DNA from: CAYWHE01 sp964458125
Lineage (GTDB): Bacteria; Bacteroidota; Bacteroidia; AKYH767-A; OLB10
Length of the DNA: 29,066 bases
Assembly: GCA_964458125.1 (NCBI GenBank)
Contig: CAYWHE010000025.1
Span: 1 to 29,066, forward strand
Reading direction: 5' to 3'
Part shown: one piece after another, positions 1-8,979 of the stretch
Layout of the letters: every line of letters starts with the position of its first letter
Position numbering within the stretch: position 1 is the stretch's first letter
Translations under genes and position numbers: made by a program
Notes under the pieces: model-generated
What the model was told of the DNA's origin: nothing
The model's database searches: none
The model's input: only the letters and a program-made list of their open reading frames with translations

Positions 1-45
1 TTTCACTTCGGACTTTGTCCTTGTAAAAGTCAAGTCGAATTGAAT

Positions 46-84
46 AAAAAACGGGGCACCCCTTCGTTGAAGGATGCCCCGTTT
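46..84 (-). terminator. Rho-independent terminator of the metallopeptidase gene
   Basis: An inverted repeat lies just past the stop codon of the M36 peptidase gene. Read on the minus strand, the arm AAACGGGGCATCC is followed by a loop of about nine bases, then GGGGTGCCCCGTTT running into a T tract. The stem is G+C-rich with only one or two imperfect pairs. The position, about 30 nt after the stop, and the U tract on the minus-strand transcript fit an intrinsic terminator. Confidence 0.85.
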
Positions 85-111
85 GATTTTTGGTCGTTGA
101 TCCGGCCGGAA

Positions 112-3100
112 TTACTGTATGATGATTCTTCTTACAAAAGAATCCTGCGCGCCCTGGATTTTTAATATATACAGGCCCTTTGCGAAATCCTGAAGATCAA
201 GGCTGGTTTCATTGATTCCGGCAATCGCCGTTCCGGATTGTCTCAGCAATACCTGCCCGGAGAGATTTTCAACCGAAAGTTTGTATTCCTGGCGGATGGG
301 AGAATTCAGTTTCATATTCAACATACCTCCGCCGGGATTGGGATAAACGGTAAACTCTCCCTGTTGAAACACGCCATCCTGTTTTGCCGAAGGCTGGGTG
401 ATGATAAAGGTCACCTTCTTCGAACAGCTCTTACTGTCCTTAACCGTGCATTTATAAGTGCCTGCGGTCAGGTTTGTTACTGAAGCGTTGGTGGAGACGG
501 GAACCGTATTCCAGCTATAGGTATAGGGGGATACGCCGCCGCTTACTGCGACGGATGCCGTACCGTCATTGCCGCCGGGTGTAGTCACATTGGTCTGGCT
601 TTGCACCACAACGATATTGGGAGGCTGTGTGATGGTAATGTTAACGGTTTTGCTGCAATTACCGGCATCGGTGACCGTACAGGAATAAACACCTGCAGCC
701 AGGCCGGTAATGGAGGCCGTTGTTTTGACCGGAACGGTATTCCAGGCGTAGGTATACGGAGAAACTCCGCCTGAAGGCGAAACGGTAATCTGCCCGGTGG
801 ATGCCCCGTAACAGCGTACATTTATTTTGGTCGTGTTAACCAGAAGGCTGGTCGCCGGCTGGGTTACCGTAAACGATGATTTTTTTGTGCAGCCGTTAAC
901 ATCCGTAACGGTAACCACATAGGTATTGGCATACAGGTTTGTCCGGTTCTGGCTGGTGGAGCTGTTATTCCACAAATAGGTATAGGGTGGAGTGCCGCCG
1001 GCCGGGGTAATGAAAATGCTTCCGGTATTGATGGCTTTGCACACCAGGTGCGTGATGGTGCCGCTGATGGTGATGGCTACGGGCTGGGTAACCAGTGCCG
1101 AGCCGACAGCCGAACAACCGGAAGCGTCCGTAACAGTAACCGTATATGTTCCGGCAGCAAGCCCGGAAATGTTTTGCTGGGTGCTACCGTTGCTCCATTG
1201 CCAGGTATAGGGACCCGTTCCGCCGGAAACGGAAGCTGTAACGGATCCGTTGGACTGGCCGGAACAGAGTACGGCCGAAGGTGATTGACTCAGAACCAGG
1301 TCGGTGGTCTGAACCGCTGTAACAGTTGCTGAACCGGTACATCCGCCCGGACCGGTTACCGTCACCGTATAATTGCCGCCAGAAAGAATCAGGACAGTCT
1401 GTGTTGTAGCGCCGGTGGACCAGTTATAGGAAACGTATCCGGCACCTGCATCCAGGGTAGTGGATCCACCCGTGCAGAAGGTCAGATTTCCGGAAATTAC
1501 CGGGGTGACGCCTGAACCAACTGAGGTGGTAACCGATGCAGAGCCGGAGCAGCCATTCGCATCCACAACGGTTACGGTAACCGGTCCCGCCGAGTTGATG
1601 GCAGCGGTCTGGGTGGTGGCTCCGGTCGACCAGCTGTAAGAACTATAGCCGCTGCCTGCATCCAGGGTGGTGGAACCGCCGGAACAGAAGGTCAGGGATC
1701 CGCTGATGGCAGGCGCCGGGTTTGGATTAACCGTTAGCGAAACGACACTTGTTCCGGAACATCCGTTGCCATCCGTCACCGTTACCGTATGATTTCCGGA
1801 GGTGCTGGCCGTAAGGGTCTGCGTGGTGGCTCCTGTTGACCAGTTATAGGAATTGTATCCGGATCCTGCGTCGAGCAGGGTGCTTCCGCCTGAACAGAAG
1901 GACAGTGTTCCGGTAATGGAGGGTGATGGATTGCTGTTAACGGTCGTGGTGGCTGCAGCTGATCCAGAGCATCCGTATCCGTTGGTCACTGTTACAGAAT
2001 AGATTCCGGCCGAACTGACCGAAAGAGTCTGGGTGGTGGCTCCGGTCGACCAGTTATAGGAACTGTATCCTCCGCCTGCATCCAGGGTGGTAGAGCCGCC
2101 GCTGCAGAACGCAAGTGCTCCGCTGATCGATGCTACCGGAAGCGGATTCACCGTAACGGGTACCGTGCTTTGTATGGTACACCCGGATCCGTCGCTAACA
2201 CTGACCGTATAGGTAGTTGAACCCGCCGGGCTTACCGTCTGGGTGGCTCCGTTCAGATTACCGGGCTGCCAGTTATAGGAATACAGGATGACCGGCGTGA
2301 AGCGCCACCCTTCATTGCTGGCCGAAAAAACGGCGGCATTCCGGCCTGGAATTACCGCAGCATTGGTTCCGGTGCTGTTCTCAATCCCCTGGGTGATGGT
2401 AGCGCCCGGATCAACAGGTGCCGGACTGGTAATGGTGGTGACGTGAAATTCGATCAGGTTGCTGGTTTCATAGAGGATGGCTTCCATGATAAACGGATAG
2501 GCGGCCCCCACATAATGCCTGGTGTTATAGCGGACCACCAGGCTGCGGTTCGGCGCCGTTCCGGCCACCCAGTAATCAATGACGCTGCCGGTTCCCGAGA
2601 GGGGATATAAATCCGCCCAGGCCGGAGCAATCACATTATTGGGGGAAGAAGAGGAGGGCATGGCCGGGCCGTTATAAACGGTTGCCGATTGTCCGGAACT
2701 GAGGGTGATAAATCCGTTGGAACAAAGATAAAAACTGGTAAAGTTCTGTCCATAGAAGGTGAATGTAAATCCAATGGGCTGTACCGCCGTCATCACATCA
2801 TCCCCAAGCGGAGTCAAAACCGTAGTAGTGGCCGTGCTCTGGGGAGCATAGGTGATGGCGCTCACGGAATAAACCAGGTTGCTGCTGCCGCTTCCGGCTG
2901 CCGCCAGATTCACGGGATCCCCGTTGCATAAGGAAGCCGGCGTTGCCGATGCCGTCACCGCAAAGGTGGGGGTAACAGTTATATACGAAATTTTTATGAC
3001 CGAATCGGTGCCGAGCGGGTTGGTAACCACCAGTTTCACCGTATAGGTTCCTGGAGAGGAATACGCATGCGTCGGGTTTTGCAAGGCCGAAGTGGTCTGG

Positions 3101-5148
3101 TCGCCGAAATTCCAGGCCCATGTAAAGGCCTGCAGGGAAGTATCCGTAAAGGAAACCGTACCAGCACAGGCAATGCTCGTGGTATTGGCCGTAAAGCCGG
3201 CAACGGGCGGCTGTGTAGCCACCAGGCAGAAAGTAGGCATGGCGAAACTGACCGTCTGGTCGGTGGATGAGCTGGAACTGCCCTGGCTGGCACCAAAGCC
3301 CATTCCTCTTCTGGCAAAAGCTTCCCAAATGCGGCAGCGGTGGGCATTTCCGTAAAGGAGGGCATCGGCAGCCAGGATAGCATCCCGCCCGTCGATATAT
3401 CCCGGACTGCAAGGCTGGAGTTTCATCCCTTCCAGCACCAGTCGCAGGGCGATGTTGTTACCTGCCGTTGCAACGGACGGATCCGGATTAAAGCCATAAT
3501 CGTTGATCAGGAAACAGGACATGTCCCAAATGGCATCACACCAGATTTCGCCTTTGGCGTGGGGTCCTGAACTGGTAGCCAGATCGGCATAGGTCTGAGG
3601 ATTGATGGCCATGTCCACCGAATACCGGAAGCGTCTGATTCCGACTCCGGTCGTAGCCTGGTTAAGGGCATACGTTCCGATTCCCCTGGCCTGGGTAAGC
3701 ATGCCTCCCGCCGTGGTGTCGGAGGCCTCTGTAGTGAGTATCAGCGCCAACCAGTCGCTCCATCCTTCACCGCCCTGCTCGGCATTGCCGAGGCAACTGG
3801 AGTTGCCCGGGCCGCCTGTCAGCCGGTTGGAAACACCGTGACCGTATTCATGAGCGATGATGCCATTATCAAGCGAGCCATCGCGATCGGGCGTGGGAGC
3901 CGTCCAGAGATACATCTGCATCCGGGGAGCAGAGCCGTCAACAGGCGTGGAAAAGTTGGCATTGTTGGTTCCGCTTCCGTCAAAAGCTTCCGCCCTCACA
4001 TAGTCGTTTCCCAATCCGCCGTTTCCGTAATTATTGAACTGGAAATTCCCGGCCGCCTCCGTGAAACCCATATAATACAGCACATCGTGTATGCGGTTAT
4101 TCACATAAAAAAGGTTGGTGATGGCGGCATCCTGATTGACCACCGGAGCCTGGGTCAGATCGAGCGGATAGTTAAACTGGAGTGTGGACGTGTCGGGTGA
4201 ATAACCCGGCAGGTTGTCATTGTTGGCATCTTCATAGGCATGTACATTGTTGCCTCTGGTAATGGTGTATTCTGCACCGGTCGCCCCGTTGGTGTCATGC
4301 CAGCCATGGGGGGAAGCCGTATTGTCGGAGGGGTTCGATAACAGGGACCTGCTGCCGAATGAAGGGGCTTCTATTGGAAAAGGGAAAACCGTGTATTCCG
4401 CCGGAACCGGTGAAGGTAATGGAGCGGGAGAAGGCAATGGAGCAAGAAAAGGCTGGAAGACTTCCCCTTCCTTAATCCGTTCATCATCCATGCGGGCCGG
4501 AGAAAAACTGCATTCGGCAACATAATCATTTTGGTCCAGAAACTGCCCTTTCAACGCATCCACCCGGATGTTCCACCAATGCAGGTGGTCGGTGGTCTGA
4601 ATGCTCACTTCCCAGGCAAGCAAAACCCGGTTGTCGGACGGCTGAAATATCAACCTGACCGTCACAGGCTCCTCCGAAAGTTCAGGGACGCTCAATACAA
4701 AGAGCCGGCCGGTCTGATCACTATCCACCAGACGGGGTTCGTCCGTAATGTGTTTTTCCAGGTGAAGCGCGGCTGCAAGTACAGCGTCCTTAAAGGTAAG
4801 CCGCGGGGTCGTGGTATTCACTTTTTCAGACAAATGACTGATCATTCCGGGGGCAAAATGAACCACCTGCCGATCCCTGATCGCCAAAACGCTGATGGCA
4901 TTGTAAACAGGAATACCCCGATGGGTTTGCTGCAGGTACGTATGGGTGATCCCGGTGGTGGCGTCCGTGTACTCATCGGATATCCTCCAGTTGCTGATAT
5001 CAGCAGTGGTCCACCCGTAACCGGTTCCGGACTGTTCCAGCCAGGCCTGAATCAGGGAATTGTTTTGCTGGGCGCGAAGCGGGCTCATTCCGGTAAAAAT
5101 TAAACATACGAACAGGGGCAACAGGGAAAGACAGGTGTTTTTTTTCAT
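112..5148 (-). CDS. Secreted M36 (fungalysin-like) zinc metallopeptidase with PKD, Ig-like and SprB repeats and T9SS sorting domain
   Basis: This 1678-residue protein is predicted to be an extracellular zinc endopeptidase. The start at 5148 is chosen because MKKNTCLSLL begins a clean signal peptide ending near LRAQQ; an in-frame ATG at 5193 would add 15 residues before it. Residues about 45-110 resemble the FTP propeptide domain. The M36 catalytic domain follows, with HEYGH at 433-437 (zinc ligands H433 and H437, catalytic E434) and GGEGWSDW supplying the third ligand E461. A PKD domain (WNFGD...TYTVKLVV) lies at about 648-735, then a beta-rich segment of unclear family at about 740-940. Four Ig-like repeats of exactly 70 residues and four SprB-like repeats (GG..PYTY.W) of about 76 residues come next. 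The last 90 residues (VYPNPGGG...GLYILKI) are a T9SS type A sorting domain, so secretion across the outer membrane is expected. The gene has its own promoter and terminator and appears monocistronic. Confidence 0.93.
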   Translation of the reverse strand: MKKNTCLSLLPLFVCLIFTGMSPLRAQQNNSLIQAWLEQSGTGYGWTTADISNWRISDEYTDATTGITHTYLQQTHRGIPVYNAISVLAIRDRQVVHFAPGMISHLSEKVNTTTPRLTFKDAVLAAALHLEKHITDEPRLVDSDQTGRLFVLSVPELSEEPVTVRLIFQPSDNRVLLAWEVSIQTTDHLHWWNIRVDALKGQFLDQNDYVAECSFSPARMDDERIKEGEVFQPFLAPLPSPAPLPSPVPAEYTVFPFPIEAPSFGSRSLLSNPSDNTASPHGWHDTNGATGAEYTITRGNNVHAYEDANNDNLPGYSPDTSTLQFNYPLDLTQAPVVNQDAAITNLFYVNNRIHDVLYYMGFTEAAGNFQFNNYGNGGLGNDYVRAEAFDGSGTNNANFSTPVDGSAPRMQMYLWTAPTPDRDGSLDNGIIAHEYGHGVSNRLTGGPGNSSCLGNAEQGGEGWSDWLALILTTEASDTTAGGMLTQARGIGTYALNQATTGVGIRRFRYSVDMAINPQTYADLATSSGPHAKGEIWCDAIWDMSCFLINDYGFNPDPSVATAGNNIALRLVLEGMKLQPCSPGYIDGRDAILAADALLYGNAHRCRIWEAFARRGMGFGASQGSSSSSTDQTVSFAMPTFCLVATQPPVAGFTANTTSIACAGTVSFTDTSLQAFTWAWNFGDQTTSALQNPTHAYSSPGTYTVKLVVTNPLGTDSVIKISYITVTPTFAVTASATPASLCNGDPVNLAAAGSGSSNLVYSVSAITYAPQSTATTTVLTPLGDDVMTAVQPIGFTFTFYGQNFTSFYLCSNGFITLSSGQSATVYNGPAMPSSSSPNNVIAPAWADLYPLSGTGSVIDYWVAGTAPNRSLVVRYNTRHYVGAAYPFIMEAILYETSNLIEFHVTTITSPAPVDPGATITQGIENSTGTNAAVIPGRNAAVFSASNEGWRFTPVILYSYNWQPGNLNGATQTVSPAGSTTYTVSVSDGSGCTIQSTVPVTVNPLPVASISGALAFCSGGSTTLDAGGGYSSYNWSTGATTQTLSVSSAGIYSVTVTNGYGCSGSAAATTTVNSNPSPSITGTLSFCSGGSTLLDAGSGYNSYNWSTGATTQTLTASTSGNHTVTVTDGNGCSGTSVVSLTVNPNPAPAISGSLTFCSGGSTTLDAGSGYSSYSWSTGATTQTAAINSAGPVTVTVVDANGCSGSASVTTSVGSGVTPVISGNLTFCTGGSTTLDAGAGYVSYNWSTGATTQTVLILSGGNYTVTVTGPGGCTGSATVTAVQTTDLVLSQSPSAVLCSGQSNGSVTASVSGGTGPYTWQWSNGSTQQNISGLAAGTYTVTVTDASGCSAVGSALVTQPVAITISGTITHLVCKAINTGSIFITPAGGTPPYTYLWNNSSTSQNRTNLYANTYVVTVTDVNGCTKKSSFTVTQPATSLLVNTTKINVRCYGASTGQITVSPSGGVSPYTYAWNTVPVKTTASITGLAAGVYSCTVTDAGNCSKTVNITITQPPNIVVVQSQTNVTTPGGNDGTASVAVSGGVSPYTYSWNTVPVSTNASVTNLTAGTYKCTVKDSKSCSKKVTFIITQPSAKQDGVFQQGEFTVYPNPGGGMLNMKLNSPIRQEYKLSVENLSGQVLLRQSGTAIAGINETSLDLQDFAKGLYILKIQGAQDSFVRRIIIQ
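1310..2149 (-). repeat. Four tandem 210-bp intragenic repeats (Ig-like units)
   Basis: Inside the peptidase gene the same motif (FCSGGSTTLDAG.GY.SY.W) recurs four times. On the plus strand the equivalent point of each unit falls at 1451, 1661, 1871 and 2081, which is exactly 210 bp or 70 codons each time. Unit edges are approximate. The in-frame spacing means unequal recombination could add or remove whole domains without breaking the reading frame. The four SprB-like repeats downstream (about 400-1290) have a looser spacing of about 225-230 bp. Confidence 0.85.
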
Positions 5149-5579
5149 AGGATATAAATTGGTTTTAACGTTCAGTTCCGTTCCATTGGCCATCGCCGGT
5201 ACAGGGATAAAATCAACTCCTGACCCCGTTTCCGGACCGCAAATGGGTAAACAGTAAAATGTTTATGATGATTGGGTAATGGTGTTCAAAGTTACCATTA
5301 TTTTTCAATTTGCAAAAATTATTTTGACCTTTCTGTCGGATGCCTTCAACTTGCCGTCAAAAGCGGCCTGGCATGGAAGGAGTTCACTCCTGATCAGCAT
5401 AGGACCTGATACTTGGAGCTGGCGCTTTTTCCAGTTCTGAATGAGCCGGTTACCCTCCGCAGGTCTCCTGCCAGCCAATGCAACAGGTAAATCCCCTACA
5501 GAAAGGTTATCATTTGAGCTCTTTCGTGAATTTTCCTGTAGAGCGGGATGCTGATCTTCCGGATTCAGGAAGGCAGGTA
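5149..5579. other. Intergenic region between response regulator and metallopeptidase
   Basis: No convincing gene was found; small plus-strand ORFs here have no recognisable sequence. It holds the likely peptidase promoter (5287-5316) and two inverted repeats. One is AGGAGT-TC-ACTCCT at 5378-5391. The other pairs CTACAG at 5496-5501 with CTGTAG at 5536-5541 across a loop of about 34 bases, with further partial pairing just inside. The second lies some 40-85 nt past the response-regulator stop and could end that transcript, but no T tract follows it. Confidence 0.5.
5287..5316 (-). promoter_or_regulatory. Putative Bacteroidota-type promoter of the metallopeptidase gene
   Basis: On the minus strand TAACTTTG (5294-5287) matches the Bacteroidota -7 consensus TAnnTTTG. 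A TTTG (5316-5313) stands 18 bp upstream, close to the usual -33 spacing of about 19-21. Transcription would start near 5280, giving an untranslated leader of about 130 nt before the ATG at 5148. The call rests on consensus matching only. Confidence 0.45.
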
Positions 5580-6326
5580 TTAAACTTTCTCCATTGCCGT
5601 CAGCAAGTCATCCCTCCTGTTTCTGGACACACTGAATGTTTTATCGTTCTCCAGCACAACATATCCTCCGTCACTCCGGCTGTATTTTTTTATACAGCTT
5701 AAATTGATAAAATAGGATTTATGAATCCTGAAAAAACTGCCGTCGTTTATCATCTCTTCAAATTTTCCGATCGGCCGGGTTACGAGCATCACCTTGTTAT
5801 TTCTCAGATTAACATTCGTATAATTTCCATCCGCTTCAAAAAATAATATGTCCTGGAGATTGACATATTCCAGGCCGTCGGCCATGGGCAATGCGATTTT
5901 TTTTCCGGCTTGAAATTTTTTTGAAAATATTTCCGAAAGCAAATCAATCTGAGATTTATCAGGTGTTTTTGGAATGGACTGAAATCTTTCAATGGCGGCC
6001 TTCAACTCCGACAGGCGAACCGGTTTCATTAAATAATCGAGTGCGCTCATCCTCAGCGCCTGAATGGCATATTCATTATAGGATGTGGTTATAACGAGTC
6101 CAAAATCGATTTTTCCCACCAATTCCAGCATTTGAAAACCGGTTATTCCCGGCATGACTATATCGGTAAAAACAAGCTGGGGTTTCTGTTTAAGTATAAC
6201 GGCCAGTCCTTCCGCCCCGGTTTTTGCGGTGGCAATTATGTCAATTGGAAGCCTGTTTTTCTTAACCAGGTGAATAAAATCATCGATGAAATCCTGCTGA
6301 TCATCAATTACGACCGTTCTGATCAT
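5580..6326 (-). CDS. LytTR-family response regulator
   Basis: This 248-residue protein is a two-component response regulator. Residues 1-120 form a receiver domain: acidic D8/D9, phospho-acceptor D55 in the segment VFTDIVMPG, T81/T82 in VITTSY, and K101 in YLMKPV. Residues about 138-245 are a LytTR DNA-binding domain, with the family-typical FFEADGNYT and FFRIHKSYFINL segments. By family knowledge it would bind imperfect direct repeats upstream of target genes. The start ATG at 6326 gives a complete receiver fold. It lies 96 nt after the hybrid kinase gene on the same strand, which suggests co-transcription and partnership. No LytS-type kinase is nearby, which is unusual for a LytTR regulator. 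The peptidase gene immediately downstream is a possible target, but this is only positional inference. Confidence 0.92.
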   Translation of the reverse strand: MIRTVVIDDQQDFIDDFIHLVKKNRLPIDIIATAKTGAEGLAVILKQKPQLVFTDIVMPGITGFQMLELVGKIDFGLVITTSYNEYAIQALRMSALDYLMKPVRLSELKAAIERFQSIPKTPDKSQIDLLSEIFSKKFQAGKKIALPMADGLEYVNLQDILFFEADGNYTNVNLRNNKVMLVTRPIGKFEEMINDGSFFRIHKSYFINLSCIKKYSRSDGGYVVLENDKTFSVSRNRRDDLLTAMEKV

Positions 6327-6422
6327 ACCTGAACATTCCGTTGTTTAATGCTGCAATTATACCAATTCCCGGCCTAACGGTAAAAATATTCCTGAATTCA
6401 AAACGGATATAACAGCAATTTA

Positions 6423-8819
6423 TCACGAATTAATCTGCGCCAGTTCTACCATTGTATTTCTACCCAACAGGTCCAGTTTCAGAACAAGGCCAGCCAGGGA
6501 ATTCCGGTCAGTTTCCGAGAGGCAAATCCTTTCAATTTCTTCCGACAGTGATACGCCTTCGTGAACACCCATTATCCCCATTAACGGTTTCAGGTTGTGA
6601 ACAGATACGCGCAATTTTTCCAGGTCGTTTGCTTCAATTGCAGCCTTTATTTCCTTTAGAAACATCGGTGTTTTTGACAGATACAATTGTATATGATTCC
6701 TGTAACGTTCATGATCACCTTCCACAAAACCGCGAAGGTACGCCAAATCAATTGTTCCCGAATGATTGGCGGGATGTGGATTTTCCAACTCATAAGAAAT
6801 CCGGTTCTGACCTGGCAATTCAGGGTTTGAACCGGACCGGCCGGAATTCCTGTACACCTCATTCAGCAACCGGGCAGTATGAAAAGGCTTGGGAATAAAA
6901 CCGTTTGCTCCTGCTTCAAAACACCTGGCGATCTCACTTTTAATAACGGATGCTGTAAACGCCACTATATTGATCTGGTTTATGGGGGATGGAAATTCAC
7001 TTCTTATTTTTCGGATGGCCGTTAATCCGTCCATCCCGGGCATGTTGATATCCATTAGTACGAGGTCGAATCCGTCTCCCGGTTGTGCATGTATTGATTG
7101 CTTCAGGAATTCGATGGCATCGTATCCGTTATCAGCCATTCTAATTTGAATACCGGGGATTTTTAATTCGAGCGTATCGGCAATTACAATCCTGTTATGT
7201 TCAACGTCTTCGCACACGAGGACCCGTAATCCTCTTAATTCCTCCAGCATGGAAGCGGAAATTGCCGGTTCCACCACATCGGCAAGGGCCTTTTTCCCCC
7301 TTTCATAAGCAATCATGAACGAAAAGGTGCTGCCGGCGCCATACCTGCTTTCCACCATTAAAGAACTTCCGTGCAATTCAATTAGCTGCCGGGAAATATT
7401 CAGTCCCAGGCCGGTTCCGCCATATTTCCTGGCGGTATCGGGGTCAGCCTGTGCAAATTTTTCAAAGATCCTGATTAACTGTTCTCCGGTCATCCCGATA
7501 CCCGTATCCCGGATTTCAAATTTTACGGATACCTTGTCCGGTGAAGTTGTGTCACCGATCATCCCGATTTTCATGCCAACAGTTCCTTCATTGGTGAATT
7601 TAATGGCATTCCCCAGCAGGTTCATCAGTATCTGGTTGAGGCGGGTGGGGTCCCCCGCCAGCACCCGGGGAATTGCCGGGTCGATTTCCAGCATCAGCTG
7701 CAGATCTTTTTCATCCGCCTTATGCAACATGATTTCATACACGATTCCGGCTACTTCATGAATGGAAAAATCGATTTTTTCCAGTTCGATTTTCCCGGCC
7801 TCGATTTTAGAAAGGTCCAGGATATCATTCAAAATAACCAACAGGGTTTCGGAAGATTTTTTTATCGAGGAAAGGTACCGCAACTGTTGCTGTTGAGGGT
7901 TTTTATCGAGCAGTAAATTGGTCATTCCCATCACGGCGTTCATGGGTGTGCGGATTTCATGGCTCATTTTAGCCAGGAATTCCTGCATGAATTTTTCGCT
8001 TCGTTCCGCCCTGGTCTTGGTCCGATTGAGTTCCTCATGTGTCAGGGCATTTTGCATCGCAACGGAAATATATCCCAGCAGGAGCCGGATAATTTTAAGG
8101 TGATAGTCTTCAAATGTATTCCGTTGAAAACTGATGATACACAAGGTTCCGGACACCACCTGCATGTCTTGCACCGGGAATATGATGACCGACCTGGCAA
8201 CTCTTCCATCCGGAAGGATTAAGGGACTAAAGACATAGCGCTCATAATCGTTTTCTGCATCGGCTAAAAACACTTCCCGGTTGTTTTTAAAACACCAGTC
8301 GGCCATGGGATTACTGTAAGTTTCCCAATCCCTGTTTTCAACGGATCTGAGATTTGAAAACAGTTTCCATTCACCCGAAGGCTTATTCAAAACCCTGAGT
8401 TCCATCACTGCAGCATCCATCATGGAATTAATGGTCGTATATAAATGCCCGAATGTTTCTTCCATGTTAAGTGAGGACGTCACATTTTGTCCCAGTTCAT
8501 TTACAATCAACAGGTCATCAATGGTTTTTTTCATTACTGCAACCTGCGCGGCAGCTTCCTGATTATAGCCGGTTTCCACGGATTCAACAGCAGGCGCCGG
8601 GCTGAAGCGTTCGGGTTTTCTGGCTAGATCCAGGATTTCGTCCGGGTAAGTGTCCGCCTCCGTCTTTTGATCGACGGCGCTTTGATAGCGTCCGCCGGTA
8701 CCGTTCTTATCTATCCTTTCCTGTACATGCCCGGTCCCTTTCCTCAGCCGGGTTTTAAAATAAAAGAAAACGGCGGCGGCTCCGGCTCCAAAAAAAATGA
8801 GATATAAGACAATTTCCAT
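6423..8819 (-). CDS. Membrane-anchored hybrid histidine kinase (GAF-HisKA-HATPase-REC-Hpt)
   Basis: This 798-residue sensor kinase has one N-terminal membrane segment (residues about 2-21), a linker, a GAF-like sensor domain (about 105-262) and a HisKA dimerisation domain with H287 in the box MSHEIRTPMN. The ATPase domain has the N-box asparagine N404, the G1 box DTGIGM near 438-443, FEKF near 452-455 and the G2 box GGTGLGL near 467-473. A receiver domain (about 531-655) carries D590 in LVLMDINMPGMDG and K644. A C-terminal Hpt domain (about 688-790) carries H741 in SVHNLKPLMG. All phosphorelay residues are present, so a full His-Asp-His relay is expected, probably ending at the LytTR regulator encoded 96 nt downstream. 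The N-terminal 260 residues align without gaps to the kinase at 26992-28590. The GAF ligand cannot be inferred. Confidence 0.93.
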   Translation of the reverse strand: MEIVLYLIFFGAGAAAVFFYFKTRLRKGTGHVQERIDKNGTGGRYQSAVDQKTEADTYPDEILDLARKPERFSPAPAVESVETGYNQEAAAQVAVMKKTIDDLLIVNELGQNVTSSLNMEETFGHLYTTINSMMDAAVMELRVLNKPSGEWKLFSNLRSVENRDWETYSNPMADWCFKNNREVFLADAENDYERYVFSPLILPDGRVARSVIIFPVQDMQVVSGTLCIISFQRNTFEDYHLKIIRLLLGYISVAMQNALTHEELNRTKTRAERSEKFMQEFLAKMSHEIRTPMNAVMGMTNLLLDKNPQQQQLRYLSSIKKSSETLLVILNDILDLSKIEAGKIELEKIDFSIHEVAGIVYEIMLHKADEKDLQLMLEIDPAIPRVLAGDPTRLNQILMNLLGNAIKFTNEGTVGMKIGMIGDTTSPDKVSVKFEIRDTGIGMTGEQLIRIFEKFAQADPDTARKYGGTGLGLNISRQLIELHGSSLMVESRYGAGSTFSFMIAYERGKKALADVVEPAISASMLEELRGLRVLVCEDVEHNRIVIADTLELKIPGIQIRMADNGYDAIEFLKQSIHAQPGDGFDLVLMDINMPGMDGLTAIRKIRSEFPSPINQINIVAFTASVIKSEIARCFEAGANGFIPKPFHTARLLNEVYRNSGRSGSNPELPGQNRISYELENPHPANHSGTIDLAYLRGFVEGDHERYRNHIQLYLSKTPMFLKEIKAAIEANDLEKLRVSVHNLKPLMGIMGVHEGVSLSEEIERICLSETDRNSLAGLVLKLDLLGRNTMVELAQINS

Positions 8820-8895
8820 TGTTTTACCGGCAGTATTCCATCAGGCTGTTGGTTTCATGTTAACCGGATAATCAATTTACTCCATGATTAATTTG

Positions 8896-8903
8896 CAAAG
8901 GTA
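8896..8903 (-). promoter_or_regulatory. Possible -7 promoter element for the hybrid kinase gene
   Basis: The minus strand reads TACCTTTG, a full match to TAnnTTTG, and would start a transcript about 70 nt before the ATG at 8819. No TTTG lies at the expected -33 distance, so this is a weak call. The 160-nt gap here (8820-8979) shows no clear terminator for the upstream LamG-like gene. Confidence 0.25.
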
Positions 8904-8979
8904 AAGTATCGCACCGCTTTTATTTTTAATGTACACCAAATAAGTCCCGGGTGATCCAAACTTATCGATGGGATAAAAC

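Noticed and set aside
400..2150. CRISPR-like or other non-coding repeat array
   Set aside because: The 210-bp and roughly 228-bp periodic units are in frame inside one long protein and encode Ig-like and SprB-like domains.
2798..3412. 204-residue minus-strand frame inside the peptidase gene
   Set aside because: It lies out of frame within the PKD and catalytic-end coding region, which is fully explained by the M36 peptidase; composition is that of a shadow frame.
4531..5103. 190-residue plus-strand ORF opposite the peptidase propeptide region
   Set aside because: The minus strand codes for signal peptide and propeptide with clear family motifs; the plus-strand product resembles nothing and has no start signal.
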